Shown here piece by piece: positions 24,183 to 37,500 of a stretch of DNA of 64,000 bases (positions are counted from its first letter, which is position 1; each line of letters opens with the position of its first letter). This DNA comes from Gibbula magus (Eukaryota; Mollusca; Gastropoda; Trochida; Trochidae). The stretch is from NCBI GenBank assembly GCA_936450465.1, contig OW388292.1, positions 24,458,652 to 24,522,651 of the forward strand, in the 5' to 3' direction. The position numbers and the translations under genes were made by a program. The notes beneath the pieces were generated by a model. That model was not told the DNA's origin and did no database searches. It worked only from the letters and a program-made list of their open reading frames with translations.

Positions 24183-27100
24183 TTAGTACTGTTGATACTG
24201 GGGCTGATGAGAATACTGTTGTTGCTCGTAGGCCTGAAACTGAGGTTGAACTTGGCCTTTATGCAGTGGCGGGACGTCTTTACGATACACAAGCATCTTC
24301 AACACAGCTTTCTTTCGGATACATTCAACTGCTTCCTTGTGGGTGACAACTGTGAAATCTTTACCGTTCACCTGCAATAGAAGTTTGAAATCTTAGCTAC
24401 GTTATAGAATTCTTTAGCCTTCTGTTCCCTGATGATTTTTGGCCATGAAAACAAACAAATTACACTTAGGGGCTGGTAAGTTTTTAATTTTATAAACTAA
24501 TTTAAGAAGGATCACATTGTTGTCGTACAAAGTACAGAGCTCTTTACAAATATTAGGACAACATAAGCTGATTAAAACAGCTGATATAAAGTGGGTCACG
24601 TGTCAGATTTAACACTATTAAAGGCTACTTGTACCCAGTCAGATCTAAAATCGAACTCTAAATGCACGCAAATTTGGAACTAAAGGAACCTCGTCTGTTT
24701 GGGCCAATGACATTTGAGAGGGGCTTGTACGGTTATGCTTTTGAAACTCATCTGTAGAATATAGAGGTGGGGTGAGGTGACTTGGGGTTTAACATCGCTT
24801 TTAAGAGTATTTCACATATGTCGCGACTAATAGGATTATTGAAGGGAGAAAGCCTGTAACAACATGGTTATGCACAGTATCAGTCTAATACACAGTGTGT
24901 TTATAAACATAACACAGGATCATTATGATTGATGATACATCAAGCTAAATGTAGTTGTGTACTCTATATACGTACCTGAAGCAGTTTATCGTGTAACATC
25001 AAACCACACCTGGAGGCTGGGCTGCTCTCGTGAATGTATGTAACATAGATACCCTGAAGGAAAAAAAAAATCATTGTTGGTGATTTGGGATAAACATTCA
25101 TCCTAGCCAACTGCAGCCAATTTAAGATATGGTAAAAAAAGTTTCCAAATGCAAGAAATTAACTTTATTTGGTAAAAGTACTGGCATGTATTTAATAGTT
25201 TCTTCAAAAGTATTTAATGAGAACATCGTAATTGTCACTATCTGCAATAATACAAATTCTTGTACTTTTTTTAGGGATGAGTTCACTCCCTTGCAGATTT
25301 CGAACCCAGTCACCAGCAACATATGTACCAACAGCTTATCCACTCAACCATCTTCACACAAATGAGGTTCAAAACAGTTAAACCCGCAACTGCACTATAA
25401 ACAGCGCGAGATTTTGCGAGACCTCACAAATATGGAGTGGCAATTTCAAACAAGTTGACTCTCCACTAGGAGAATAATAAGGCTTGTAACTTCAGATCCA
25501 ACAAACATATAGTAACAAAATTTGTCACAGTAATTCATGATGATGGAGAGATACTACCGGTATTCATTTGAAACTACACCGTTATTTTAAGTTTGAGTGA
25601 CAGGGTCAGAGTTCATGTGTCAGAGGTTGTGTTTACTGTATTGGTTTACTCCTTTGAGAAATGGTGGGAAGCCTTCTCCCAGTGTATAAAGCATCAATTA
25701 TCTTTCCTCTTCCATCTGAGTTTTATCTATCTTTTTACTAACGGTATGTATATAAAATGAAAGATCAGTTATAAAAGCACCAAGCAAGATAATACATATA
25801 GTGTATACTTACATGGGTGAAATACTAACTGTGAATTTGCTATCCATTACTGCCATTGTTGACCCTTATAACTCACTCCCGGGGGTTTGGATATAGTCCA
25901 CGCACTAATTTAAAAACCGATCAAGGTTTGCCTGTCCCCTGGCCTGCCCTACCACACAGTTTCGTCTCTCATATCAGCTTCATGCACCATGTTGTTTTCG
26001 TCACAAGATAAAACCTCATTCTTCATGTACAACAACTAGACACCAGTCAAATTGTATATAACATCCTTTGATATCTTCTAATGTGTTCTTCAGTAAGACG
26101 AAGGATAACAAGTTCAGTTTCAACCATCTCTTCTCAAGAACTGTTCTATCTAGTACTTAGAACTTCCTTTCATAGACTATGTGTATAACACATCAGAAGT
26201 CTGTGGAATTCACAGAGAGTAAACTGATATTTGTTATCTTGTGTAAACATCCTGAGAGCAATATTCACAAACTGGCAGATTTAATCAGCGTCACAATTAA
26301 CACACTTTCCCCTCTGAAACATTTTGACTCTCATTCTGTGACACTATTCTCACACGGATTACAGTACAAAGGTGTTGTGTCCAGTCCAAATTCTGTTAAC
26401 ATTATACAATATATTTTAGAGGATTTTAATGTGGACAGTTTCTGGGACAAAAATCATCTGCAGAATCCAAAGAAGAGACCTTCTGATACATAAAAGAAAT
26501 ACTCTTCAAAACAGATGGGAAGATTAACGATGAAAATGAGAAACACTAACTCATAAACTAATAAAATGGATTCCATTCAAATGCTGCTTAAATAGGGAAA
26601 ATTATGTCAAGTGTCATTTTGTAATCTTTTCAGAACTTTCTACCAATATTAACTCATAAGTGTATTGCCTAAGATTTCAAATCTTGCACAGCCATGTATT
26701 ATGGACCAACATCACAAATGTATTTAATATGTCAAAGTTGAGTACCAGTACATGACATGCACAAATAAGAACTTTATCTGGCATAAGCACTCATATTCTG
26801 TGCAATATTCTTTAGTTCTCATTTCTCTAATTACATTTCAAACAAATTATTTGCTGCTTTATACAAGTGTATAATTGTATATTTTACGAAAGGAATTTTC
26901 TTTTACAAAAACACCAAAATTGTGGGAACAAATCAATATATATGTTATCAGAGACCATGAAATAAATGTCTGTAATGTCATTAGATACTTTGCTGCTTTG
27001 TACTATTCATAAGCTTCCCATGCTCCAACAACCCAGGCCATGTGCTTTTCTAAAATTAGCCCCCTCTTGTGTTTCACTCACTCTGCAAGGGCCACTGTGA

Positions 27101-27982
27101 GGCTTCAGCCCGCCCCTCCTGATAAAGAATGTGCGGTACTGCCTTACCGCGAGTTGCGGGTTTAAGCTACTTTTACATTCAGTATCCCTCTGATAGAAGT
27201 AAAGTGGCACAGCTCCTAAGTCTATTTGTAACCTCTGGCGAGAGCTTCAAATTAGTAGGATTTTGAATGTAAATAAACTTTGATCAATAACACTCAATAT
27301 AATTAGCGATTAGCTGACCTTATCAGGGTATCCCTGGGGACTCTGGTGGTGATCCTGGTCGATGCCTCCTCCGATGCGGAACCCACAGCGGTATTTCTGT
27401 TTGCCGTCCTGGTCCAGGATTGGATTTCCAGCCTGGTCCATCTCGGACTCCTTCTCCAGAACAATTGGGTACTGAAACCAAAGAGAGATCTTATGAAACA
27501 ATATTCTAAAAATAGGGGCGAAACCTTTTTTTAAATTAACATTAATGAATGCAATTCATCATCAATTTAAAAAAAAATAACAACTGACAGTATAAGCTAC
27601 AAAGAAGGATAAATGGAAAAGATTAGATTTGAATATGCAGATTGAAATTCCTGCCTTCATTTTAATCGTTATTAGATCATACATTGATTGCAACAACATT
27701 GTCACCGTATTAAAGGCAAGTCGATTTATTAGTAAGTTGTGAGAATGGTTTGTAATATGATGTCAAATTTGACAGGCAGAAATCTCATGAATATTTTTGT
27801 GTAGATAAATCTTAATTATTGGCAGGTACCTGTCAAATGATAATAAATATTTGTATGTTTTTAACCTTAGCTGAAACATTAACTGTTCCAAGAAAACATG
27901 AAGAAAAATATTTAATTGCAAATAAGAAATACAGACTTACACTCAAACATTCTAAGGGATCGCCAGCTGTGTGCACAGCCAT
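24183..27982 (-). CDS. TAX1BP3: TAX1BP3 / TIP-1-like single-PDZ protein (4 exons)
   Basis: Exons on the minus strand are 27982-27941, 27471-27319, 25053-24976 and 24371-24183. All junctions are phase 0 with GT-AG sites; the stop is TAA. The product is 153 aa (462 nt). Residues 43-52, CGFRIGGGID, followed by QDHHQSPQ, are the characteristic ligand-binding loop of TIP-1, where vertebrate TAX1BP3 has GFSIGGGIDQD. GIYVTYI, then LQVNGKDFTVVTHKEAV, match the second half of the PDZ fold. Known family role: a small cytoplasmic PDZ protein that binds C-terminal peptides of partners and can antagonise multi-PDZ scaffolds. The protein is longer than the roughly 124-residue vertebrate form. It has an extended N-terminus and a Q/Y-rich tail from about residue 131 (QPQFQAYEQQQYSHQPQYQQ). 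The start is the first ATG of exon 1, in a CAAGATGGC context. It is divergently paired with NDC1. Confidence 0.93.
24766..24868 (-). mobile_element. SINE 3'-tail fragment
   Basis: The reverse complement (AACAGGCTTTCTCCC-like, then GTGAAATACTC, then GATGTTAAACCCCAAGTCACC) matches the last ~100 bp of the SINE at 31045-31360. There is no tRNA-like head, so this is a 5'-truncated copy. It lies in the last intron of TAX1BP3. Confidence 0.75.
25054..27318 (-). other. 2.3 kb TAX1BP3 intron
   Basis: Between the exons at 27471-27319 and 25053-24976. AT-rich; I see no repeat boundary or exon in it. Confidence 0.7.
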
Positions 27983-27987
27983 CTTGG
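27978..27987 (-). promoter_or_regulatory. TISU/YY1-like element over the TAX1BP3 start codon
   Basis: On the minus strand the start codon lies in CCAAGATGGCTG. This matches the first nine positions of the TISU consensus SAASATGGCGGC, which doubles as a YY1 site. The last three positions differ. In other animals such elements mark genes with very short 5' UTRs. Confidence 0.45.
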
Positions 27988-28520
27988 ATTCTTTTTAACC
28001 GGAAGAGGAAGATACCGGTCTCCTTTTTTGTGCAATCGGAAAATAAAAGGACAATATTTGTTTAAAACTTGGTATCAGATCTAGGCAAATCACATGCACA
28101 TGAAAATGAAGCAATAACAACAGGCGGAAGTGCATGTAATGGCGAGCACCTGCGACTGAACTCCGTCTACAAGATGCGATAATTTGTCGCAAATATCCGT
28201 CAACATAGAACCAGTCAGATGTTATATTTCACTTAAAACGGACTATGATTATTTGCTATTTTCATAAACACTCTAACAACAATGTTGAATTTTAAAATTT
28301 TTTAATTAATTTATCAAGTCTTTGCAAAAAATACTTACATGAAGATTTAACATAAAAGAAAAATGTTTACCAAGTGATAATCTTTTTACGCTTTCAGAAC
28401 CCCCTTTTTGGTAAAACTGTCAAGGGCGCTTTCTTCAAATTAAGAACGTGGTGTGATAAAATATAATGCCTGCTGACAATATTCTCAGTTTCTTGTAGTT
28501 GAATTCGTTATTATAAAGAA
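27983..28520. promoter_or_regulatory. Bidirectional promoter region TAX1BP3 / NDC1
   Basis: 538 bp separate the two divergently oriented start codons. No TATA box is convincing. The region must contain both transcription starts unless a non-coding first exon lies elsewhere. Its first 200 bp next to TAX1BP3 are relatively G+C-rich (CCGGAAGAGG, GATACCGG, CATGTAATGGCGAG). CCGGAAG is an ETS-type core. Confidence 0.55.
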
Positions 28521-31500
28521 ATGTCTTCCATTGATCTGTGGTACCTAAAGGAGGCAAGTATTTTCTTCATCAATGAATTGCCTTCTTACTTTCTGGAGGC
28601 ATGAGTTGTCCGGTTTTCGACCACGTACAATAAGCCTAAATCAGTAAATGCTCTAAATTAAAACCTGTAAAAGGCTACTTCATACTTGTTGCAAATAAAG
28701 TTTCATGAATTACAGATAAAGTAATTTTGTTAAATTTTAAAAATATTCAGTAAACATTTATCAGCATATTTAGAGAGTTAATTTTAAATGGATTGCAAAG
28801 CCTTCGTAAATGTAACGTAAAAATGTCACTTGTTAAACTGTCTAGTTAATTTCAAGGTCAGAAAATAAAATTATGTTTATTGTTTTTGACAGCGAAATGG
28901 TTTCAGTAATTTTGAGCTACTGTTTGTTTATCACCAGGTGTACATATGGAGAACAGTCGCTTCCATTACGTGGCATCTTCTGATGGTGCCCATTTTGACT
29001 GTAGTGTATGCAGCAGTTGCACAGTTTCACCCGTTTCATCCAATCACATGGATCACAAGTGAGTCATTATTTGTGATATAGAGAATACTAAAAGGTGTTC
29101 CTTATCTTGGCTATCCTTGATTGGGGGACCCAGCGCAACACCCGACATACACTGCTGGTGCTATAAGCGTCATAGCATGTTTTGGGAACCCAGTGTACTG
29201 CACGACCGAAAGGACAGAGAAACAAGTTGGCTCAATATGGCCGTCTCCATTACTGGCTGATTTAAGCCTTGCTGTATTTCCTTAAGGTTTCCATGCCAGG
29301 CAGCCCCCTATGCTTTTCAGGTGCAGCGATTCACTATCTTAGCGAGTGAAATACTGCAAGGCTTAAATCAGTCATTAATGGAGACCGGCAGGACTTATGA
29401 CTTGCTTAGGGAATTTGAAATTGGAAAGCATTTATTTTAGATTTTGATCAGGAGTGACGAGTTACTTAATGATAATGAATTTTAAAATCATATTTGACAG
29501 ATACTCTATCAGGGATGATGTCGCTGTACTTTATAACAAGTGTTGGAGTGATAATGGCAGCCAATGGAGTGTTAGCCTGGTTCTCGTCATCTGCATATTC
29601 AGGTAAAATATATTTAAGATTGTTTTATTTTTTAATAAATAACATTTCTCCTACGTGCTTTTGTTATCCCCCCCAGCAACAAAGTTTTCGGGGGATATTG
29701 AAATGACCTGCCTCCGTTTGTCCGTCTGTGCGTCTTGGTTTCGTTTCTGGACCAGAACACAAAAGCCGTAAACCATAATTTTGTGTTGGGCCAGAACTCA
29801 AAAACTGTTAAAATAGTAGACTCTGTCTGCTTGTGGACTTTCATTCCAAAATTTAAATCAGTCAACAACTCATTCAGATTGTCTGATTGGAATTTATTGC
29901 AGTTATTCCTGAAGTCGGGGACACAAGATTCCAGAAGATACTGCGGCTTCTGAAGCCAGCTCGACTGCTGCACATGCTGGTGTTTGTGTGTGTCAGTTTC
30001 TGCATCTCATGGTGCGCTTCTCTCTACGCAGGCCACAGATTCTCAGGCCTCGTCAAATACTCCAATGAGGAAAGGTAGACAGATGTTTTGTATTCATGTC
30101 TCATCTTATGTTTACTAGTTTTCAGAAATGATTGAGGTTCATTAAGCTCTCCTTGTCAAGCAAATGTTCAATGATGGTCAAAAGATTACATAAAGACAGT
30201 GAATGAAATAAACTAGAAAACTAGCCAGCTGCAAAGTGTGATTTTGTTATTTAAATGATACGTTTTTTGTTAAAAACATAAAAAATAGAGCCTTTGACCC
30301 TTTAGCTCATCAGGTTTTGACTGTCAGAAGGGTTTACAAAGTTACCAGCGTGGACAAAACGTTACCACAGTTGTTTGAGACAGCTTCTTCTTTATACACT
30401 GATGAGAGTAAATTGGATATTGAGTTGAAAGTTGGATAAAATATTTCTGGATGATTAGTCAAGTGTTTTTCTTCTGGATTGTTTACAGCAATGAGGTGTA
30501 TCTGAACGAGTCGCACGTGATGTTCGTGCTGTATGGGATGTACACCGGAGGGTTCATGTTCTGTCAGTTCTACCTGCTCCAGCTCAACTACCTACAGTTT
30601 CCCGTCATCCAGGTCAGAGTCATCCTCTTGGCAAACACCTACCTTGTCTTTGCATGCTTGAATTGTAAACGATTGCTGACTGTTGTTAATAAGTGAGTGA
30701 TTAACACTTGCCATGTTTTCTTAATGGGACAAATTTTGGTATGTTACATTCACTCTTTTTCTGGCCACTAACTATAGTCTGGCAGTTGCTATAGTTTACA
30801 AGAAACTAACCCCCCAATCAGATGCACCTTCCCAACTAAACAGTGCTGCAAGTTTCTCTGATTATTCATTCTGGTTGTAATGTTAGAAGTATGACATTTA
30901 TCATAATGTATTACGAATATGCAAATTTAAGCACAACTGTAATAGGTAATTTGAATGATACTTAAACGATTTGACCACAAGTTATTACAACATCAGTTTG
31001 AATTATTTTCATTTTCAAGTAACATTTATTTCTTTGAGTATTTTGGGGCGGGATAGCGCAGTGGTTAGCACGATCGGCTTCGGATCAAGAGGTCCTTGGT
31101 TCGAATCCCGCAAGGGGCACGGCATCTTTGTCTGCAGTAGAGAACTGTTCTACACGCAGTAAGGTTTGGGTGCAATGCTACACTGAATTTCAGTGCAGTA
31201 CCACCCATGGTTCGCTAGTTCCAGCCGTTGCTCGCAGGTTTCACCGCAATACATAGCTACATGGCGTTGCAGGCTTTCTCCCTGCCATAATACTAGCAGC
31301 CGTGATATAAGTGAAATACTCTTGAAAGCGGCGTTAAACCCCAACTCACCTCACCTCACCTCTTTGAGTATTTTAAAGAGTAGAAGGAGCTTTATGCATT
31401 TTGGTTGTAAATCCCTCTGGTGATATCCACTGAAGTCACACAGAGTTTCAGAAATGAATTGCTTGACACCATGAAAAATAGTTTTACATGGACAATTGTA

Positions 31501-34500
31501 CAAAAAACAAGGCATGCGAATACTATAAGCATCTGTGGCAAGTAAATGTTTGACTTGTAAACTTTGTCATATATAGCGTGTACACTGTCCACATAAGAAG
31601 TCCAAATAAGAATTGCCACGTTGCAACTATCTAGCAATACCTGTACAGTGTTTAGGAGATCATAAAATCAAGTTGTTACTGACTGAAACATTTATTTATT
31701 GCAGAGAGCCAAGTTTTTCCAGGTTCGAAGTGAACTGGCTTCCCTTTTCCTGAGGTGTTTGAGGCAGACCTTCCAACAGATTAGATACTTCTATTTCATC
31801 TATTTCCTTTTAGGTGCGTTCTTTAAATTGTTCTCAAGAAAAGCAAACTTACAAAAATTTAAATGAATTGTTAGGTTGACCTAATAAGTCTTCAGCACAT
31901 CACATCCGCCCTACCTCTGGCAAATGAACATACAGTAATTGAAATATTTTCATAGTGATTGATGAAATCTCTGTTTGGTACAAGTTCTCTTCTAAGGATC
32001 AGGACAGGACATTTCATAAAATGTGTAAGAATTGGTAAAATGTTCTTTTTTTGTGGTAACAATTCAAAGATATTCCTCCCAATATTTTAGGTGGAATTCC
32101 GAGACGATGGATAATGCACAGTCTCAAACTCATGTTGAGGTTGGTACAGCTTTAATTATTTATACTTACATTTATTTATGCAGTCTCGGTCAGGTCAGAC
32201 GGCCTCGGGAGTCAGGTCTCGAGTCCTTGTATTTCACAAAATGACCTCACAATGAGTAATTAAGTGTATAATATCAAGCTCATGGCAGAGCATGTGCATG
32301 TCATTGGTTCATGTTTGGTATAGCTTACTGAGAAATAGAGAGAGAGTTTGTCAGTGTGACTAACTGAAGGATGCAGCATGCAGAAAAATATGTCATGAAC
32401 AAAGTCATTAAAATTACAGTGTGGTGTAGATTTGTCTTAGAGGTTTAGGTGGAGACAAAGAAAGCAGTCAAATAGATAGTAAACTTCACTATGCTATAAC
32501 TTATTGCTTGTACGTCTGCAGCCCTGACAGCTACCCGTTGGACTCTGTGTGGGGTCTGTTGGATTGGGGCCTGGCCTGGCAGCTGGCACTTCTGGGTCTC
32601 TTCCTCAACACCTCCTGGAGTCTCTCCATACTCCTCTACAGGGCCTACAACACTCAGGTACACGCCACTGTCGTTTCAATCTTCTGCAAAGCATAACCAG
32701 TGTCAATCTCTCATCACTGACTAATTTAAGCCTTGCTGCATTTCATCAGCTTTCTGTGCTAGCGTTGCAGCTTCTTGCACCTGAATTAGGCAGTGCAATT
32801 AGAATCTCTGGCACTGTAAAGTGATGGAATGCAGCTAGTCTTAGAGACTGGTGCAAGTTATGCATTGTTGTTGTTGTCAATTGGTCACTAGGTCACTTCT
32901 TTGAAAAAATATGTCCTTATTGGTCCTTATAGATAGATCAAACCTGCAGTCCTTGAGCAAACCTGCAGTCCTAGAGCTTCAAGCAAAAGAAATGCAACAA
33001 TCATTTTATATAGAGGATATCTGTCTTTTCTTGACTAATACCATGTTTATCTCATCGAGTGAGGTAGAAAGGTTATATTTTCACGAGTGGCGCAGCCACG
33101 AGTGAAAATATATAACTTTTCTACCTCACGAGATGAGATAAACATGGTATTTGTCAAGAATTGATGGATATTCTATTTATTATATGATCTTGTCCATGTA
33201 ATTACGTCCGAAAAGGGTCGTTTTTACGCCAAGCGGCCGCTAGGAACAGCCAGTCGCCACAGCAACACTGTGACGTCATAAGCCATTTCGCCGTGTGAGA
33301 CCATCGTTTTATGACGTCAAATTATATCAGTCACCGTTCGCAGTGAAAATATAAGTTATTTTCACTGTAGCTTGATAAACGGTTTATTTCACTGATAAAT
33401 CCCAGTATTTCACTGCTCGTCATATAATAAATCCTTTTTCTTAACAGAGATTTGAGTTTGCGGTTGAGACAGCATTTGACACCCAGAAGAATAAGATATT
33501 GGTGGACGCCCTGACTTGTAACAAGAAACCTCTTCTACAGGTAGTAATTGATAATAATATTCTCAGTACATCCCAGGTAAACCAAGATATATGGATAGTC
33601 AAATCCTTTATAGAATTCATTGCAAAAAAAAGTTGACTATCCATAAATCTTGGTATTTCTTCATCTCTACAACTCAGTGTTTCATTCAAAGTGCCCGATT
33701 GCGGGATTCTAGCACATTAATTAATCAATTAGCAATTTTACATTCATAGTGGGGGAGAAATCGTGCAAATAAGCATGATCTCACACCATTTTAACATACA
33801 TGTGTGGTACCTACCTGCATATTTTATTATCAATATTATTGCACCAACATCGTGACGAATATAAATATTTTTCCAACGAAAGAATATCGTTTCCTGTTTC
33901 AAAAACAAATCTTTCCCAAAGTTCCCGTAAAATCAATCAATTAACTTTATTCCTTTCTGTAAGGTCTCTGCTTCGACATTACTTTCAAGGTAAAAATTCA
34001 AACAACTATTTTCAGATTGTTACGACATGCGCAGACACATTTTCGTCCGAAGTTAATTTGATCAGTGTGGCGTCTGCTAGACAATATGTCAAACGAAAAT
34101 AATAACAGATTTCCTAACCAACAGAGATTCTGTGGGCGTTACTACCACTAATTCTGAGAATTCAAACGATCCAGAGGTAAATAATATTGAAACTGAAAGT
34201 GAAAATAGGCCGACTTTGACTTCGAGTGTTGACCATGCCATGGCATCGGACCAAACCCGAAAAAGTGCAAATATGATCCAACATGTGTAAATACAATTAT
34301 ATTATGCCTTTCATGACAGTGATTTAGGTAGCAGCTTAGGTACTCCCCCACTTGTATGTGTGTACTCCCCCACTTTTATGAATGAAGGGGGGGGATCTCC
34401 CCCATCAAATCCTGGATGAAACACTGTAACTTCTAAAATGCGTCTCAAAGAAATCCCAATGTTTACCCTTGTTACCCTACTCAGATCAATGATCAGGCCT

Positions 34501-37500
34501 ACAAGTTACATCATCAATTTTTTTTTAATGATTACAATATTAACAATATTAAGTCAAACATTTGAAAATTACATCACAGAATATTTTTCTTTCTGATATT
34601 TTCTGTAGTACTTGGGCTACCTGGATCTGTGTCACCTGTCAAGATTCACACCTGAACGACGGAGACAGGTGCTCACCCTTAGCCAGCCAGGTGAGTGATA
34701 ATGGGGGTCAGGATGAAAATTAATGGGGGAGAAAGGGCTTGATGGATGATGGAGGATGCAGTGATGGCTTTAAAAAAAAAAAAAAGTTCAATTGCTGGTT
34801 AAGTTTCTGATGGGACCAGTTGTAAAATTGGTGCACAAGCATGTCTGGGTTATAAAGTGAGTGCCTAAACATTGCAGGGCCTGACACTTTATGAGAAGGG
34901 CTAGTTGATATTCTCACCAAAAACCCTATAATGCCAGTAAAGACAGAACTGAACATATATTATATTGTATCATTTGATAATAATATGTCCTGTTTGTGCG
35001 GTGAAGGTGGCCACCCCCACACGTGGAACAAGCTGTCGACAGCCTGTCTAGCAGACATTGATGCACTGAGTGCGCAGGTACAGGACGCCAACTGGAAGGT
35101 GATGGCCGGGGTTGCCGCTAGACCTGTGTCTGTGTCTGATGCTGGTAAGTTGACTACTTTACCTACCTTAATGTCAGAAACTGAATACCATATTTTATCT
35201 TACACTCCAGGACCCATATTTTGGAAGCTCTCTTAGCATTAAGATAGTCGTAACACTAACCTTGACTTACGACCATTCTTAGCACTAAGACAGCTTCGAA
35301 AATATTGGCCCTGGGAGGTTATTAGACCCCAACATGTAAAAATTCAACAGAATTATTTTGGTTCACTTGATTGTATTGGTATTTGAAAACATGTCTTCAA
35401 ACATGCGTTAGGCTTGTGCAACATCCCCCGTAAGGTGGAAACATTTGCCATTGTTTTATAAGCTTAAACAATGTCTCTTCACTTATTGACGACTGGGTAT
35501 TTATTTACTTTTTGCTGTTTCTGTAGTGCTTATTGGAGGCAGGAGCTTATCAGGCAAATTGGTCTCAATATAGATTTGTGCTGGGTTATATGATTGGTTT
35601 AACATGTGTAATACCCTCACCCTGCCTTTGTCCTCTCATCCACAGGGGCGTGTATCGCTTAGAAACAGCGTTTGAAAGACATATACGTATAATATACCTA
35701 ATATAGACCCTACCCTATTACTATATAAATGGAAAGAGATGTAACGACGAAACCACCCCATGCTCATTCAAAGTCATATTTTGCATCAAAAGCAATTTTA
35801 TGGCACAGTCCATGACTACGATACAAAAGCTAAATGATTTTCCTACAAATGGTCACAATCGGGTCATTATTTTTTTAAAAGTATGCAACAAGACGTGAAA
35901 TAAAGAAGTTGAAGATCTATAAAAAAAATATCCTGTTCTTTCTATGTATAATCAATTTGGATTTGAGCTGTAAACCAATTGTTAGCATTGGTCTAATTAG
36001 CAAGACTGTATTTATTTGGTTAATCACACACCAGCACTCACCAGTTAATGAAGATTTGGTGTGGGATATATGATGGGTTTAACATGTGTTAACAATTTGG
36101 ATTAGAGCCTGTAAGCATTAGTCTAATTAGAAAGACTGTCATTTCATTTTGTTTATGACACACCAGCTATTGTTTCATTTTGTCGTTGTTCAGCTATTGT
36201 TTTGTACCGCAGTTGCAGGTGATTGCAGTGCCGCTCCACTACGCTACAGAACCTCAGTGGGATCCAACACTCCCTCCGCATCAGGTAACAGATTCTTGTT
36301 TCATGACGTGCCGTAATGGCTGAACTATTACCAAAGGATCTATGATATACTTCACTCCTCTGTACTGATCTTTATCTGGTAGTCGTCCACTGAGCTGTGC
36401 AGAGTTAATGAAAATCAGTAGATGGGAACTAGAACTCCTGCAAAGTCCTCACATATATTATAAGAAGCATTGAGTACCAAACAAAAATATTACCCGGTAT
36501 CTGTATTTCAAAATGTTTATTATCAATGGTCCTAAATTTCTTGACATACAATGGCCGGGAGTTATAACTGATTCTTTGTACTTAGTGAAAGTAGTTCTGA
36601 GGTTGATGTTGCCGTCATAATTATATTGATACATTTGTTCCTTCACCTAATACAGGGCGGTGTAAGTAACACTTGTGTATACCCAGCTTGTAGGGAGCAC
36701 GTACAGTTATTTTGTGGCTAATTACAGGGGTTCCAGCAAGTGGCAAAGTAGGGGAGGCAACTCCTGTCGTGTCAAACTGGAAAGATAAGGTCAGTACAAT
36801 TGCTTACATATGCGTCAGATACATTTGAATAAGCAAATAGTGATAGGATGTATTTACCATATAGGGTGATGAGTTATATCAAAGCTTGATAACAAGTTTA
36901 AAACATTTCAAACGAAGAATATTGACATTTATTTTTCAATTCCTTGAGATAAACATCATTATTTTCATTGATACGTTTGATATCAATGCAGATGTTTTTT
37001 GCTTTCAAACAATTAAAAGTAAAAAGTAATGTTTTAGATAGTTGGCTGTAAAACAGTTATTTGAAACATCTCTTCAATTATTTAACAAGCAAGAATGAAT
37101 TGGGTAACATTAATTGAATCAATAAAATAGTTTGAAGCTAAATATCAATGTTTTGTTTGACAAACCTTTCAGGTGATGACATTCCTTGGCCAGAAGCCGG
37201 TTCTATCGTATTTCTTCAGTCAACTGCCCGATGCCAAGAGCAGACAACTCTTTGCTAACTGTCAGAAACAAATCTGGGCGGTGGAAGGTTTGTGTTTGTT
37301 GATGTTATCAAGCTGCTAGTCAACCAATAACTGTCAGGCTAGTAAATTAATGAAGTTTGTTTACAAGTGGTGAGATTGGAGTTACTGCTTTTTATGCTAA
37401 TTAGTACCCAAAGGAGGATCCTCTTCAAAGAATCTGCAACCTCTGCAGATTGGTTCAAATTTATGAGATTGTTTAGAGGCATTTAGATGTTTGTATAGGT

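Noticed and set aside
31045..31120. tRNA gene (A and B boxes)
   Set aside because: The head of a 316-bp SINE with target duplication and a simple-repeat tail. The acceptor stem does not close as in a functional tRNA.
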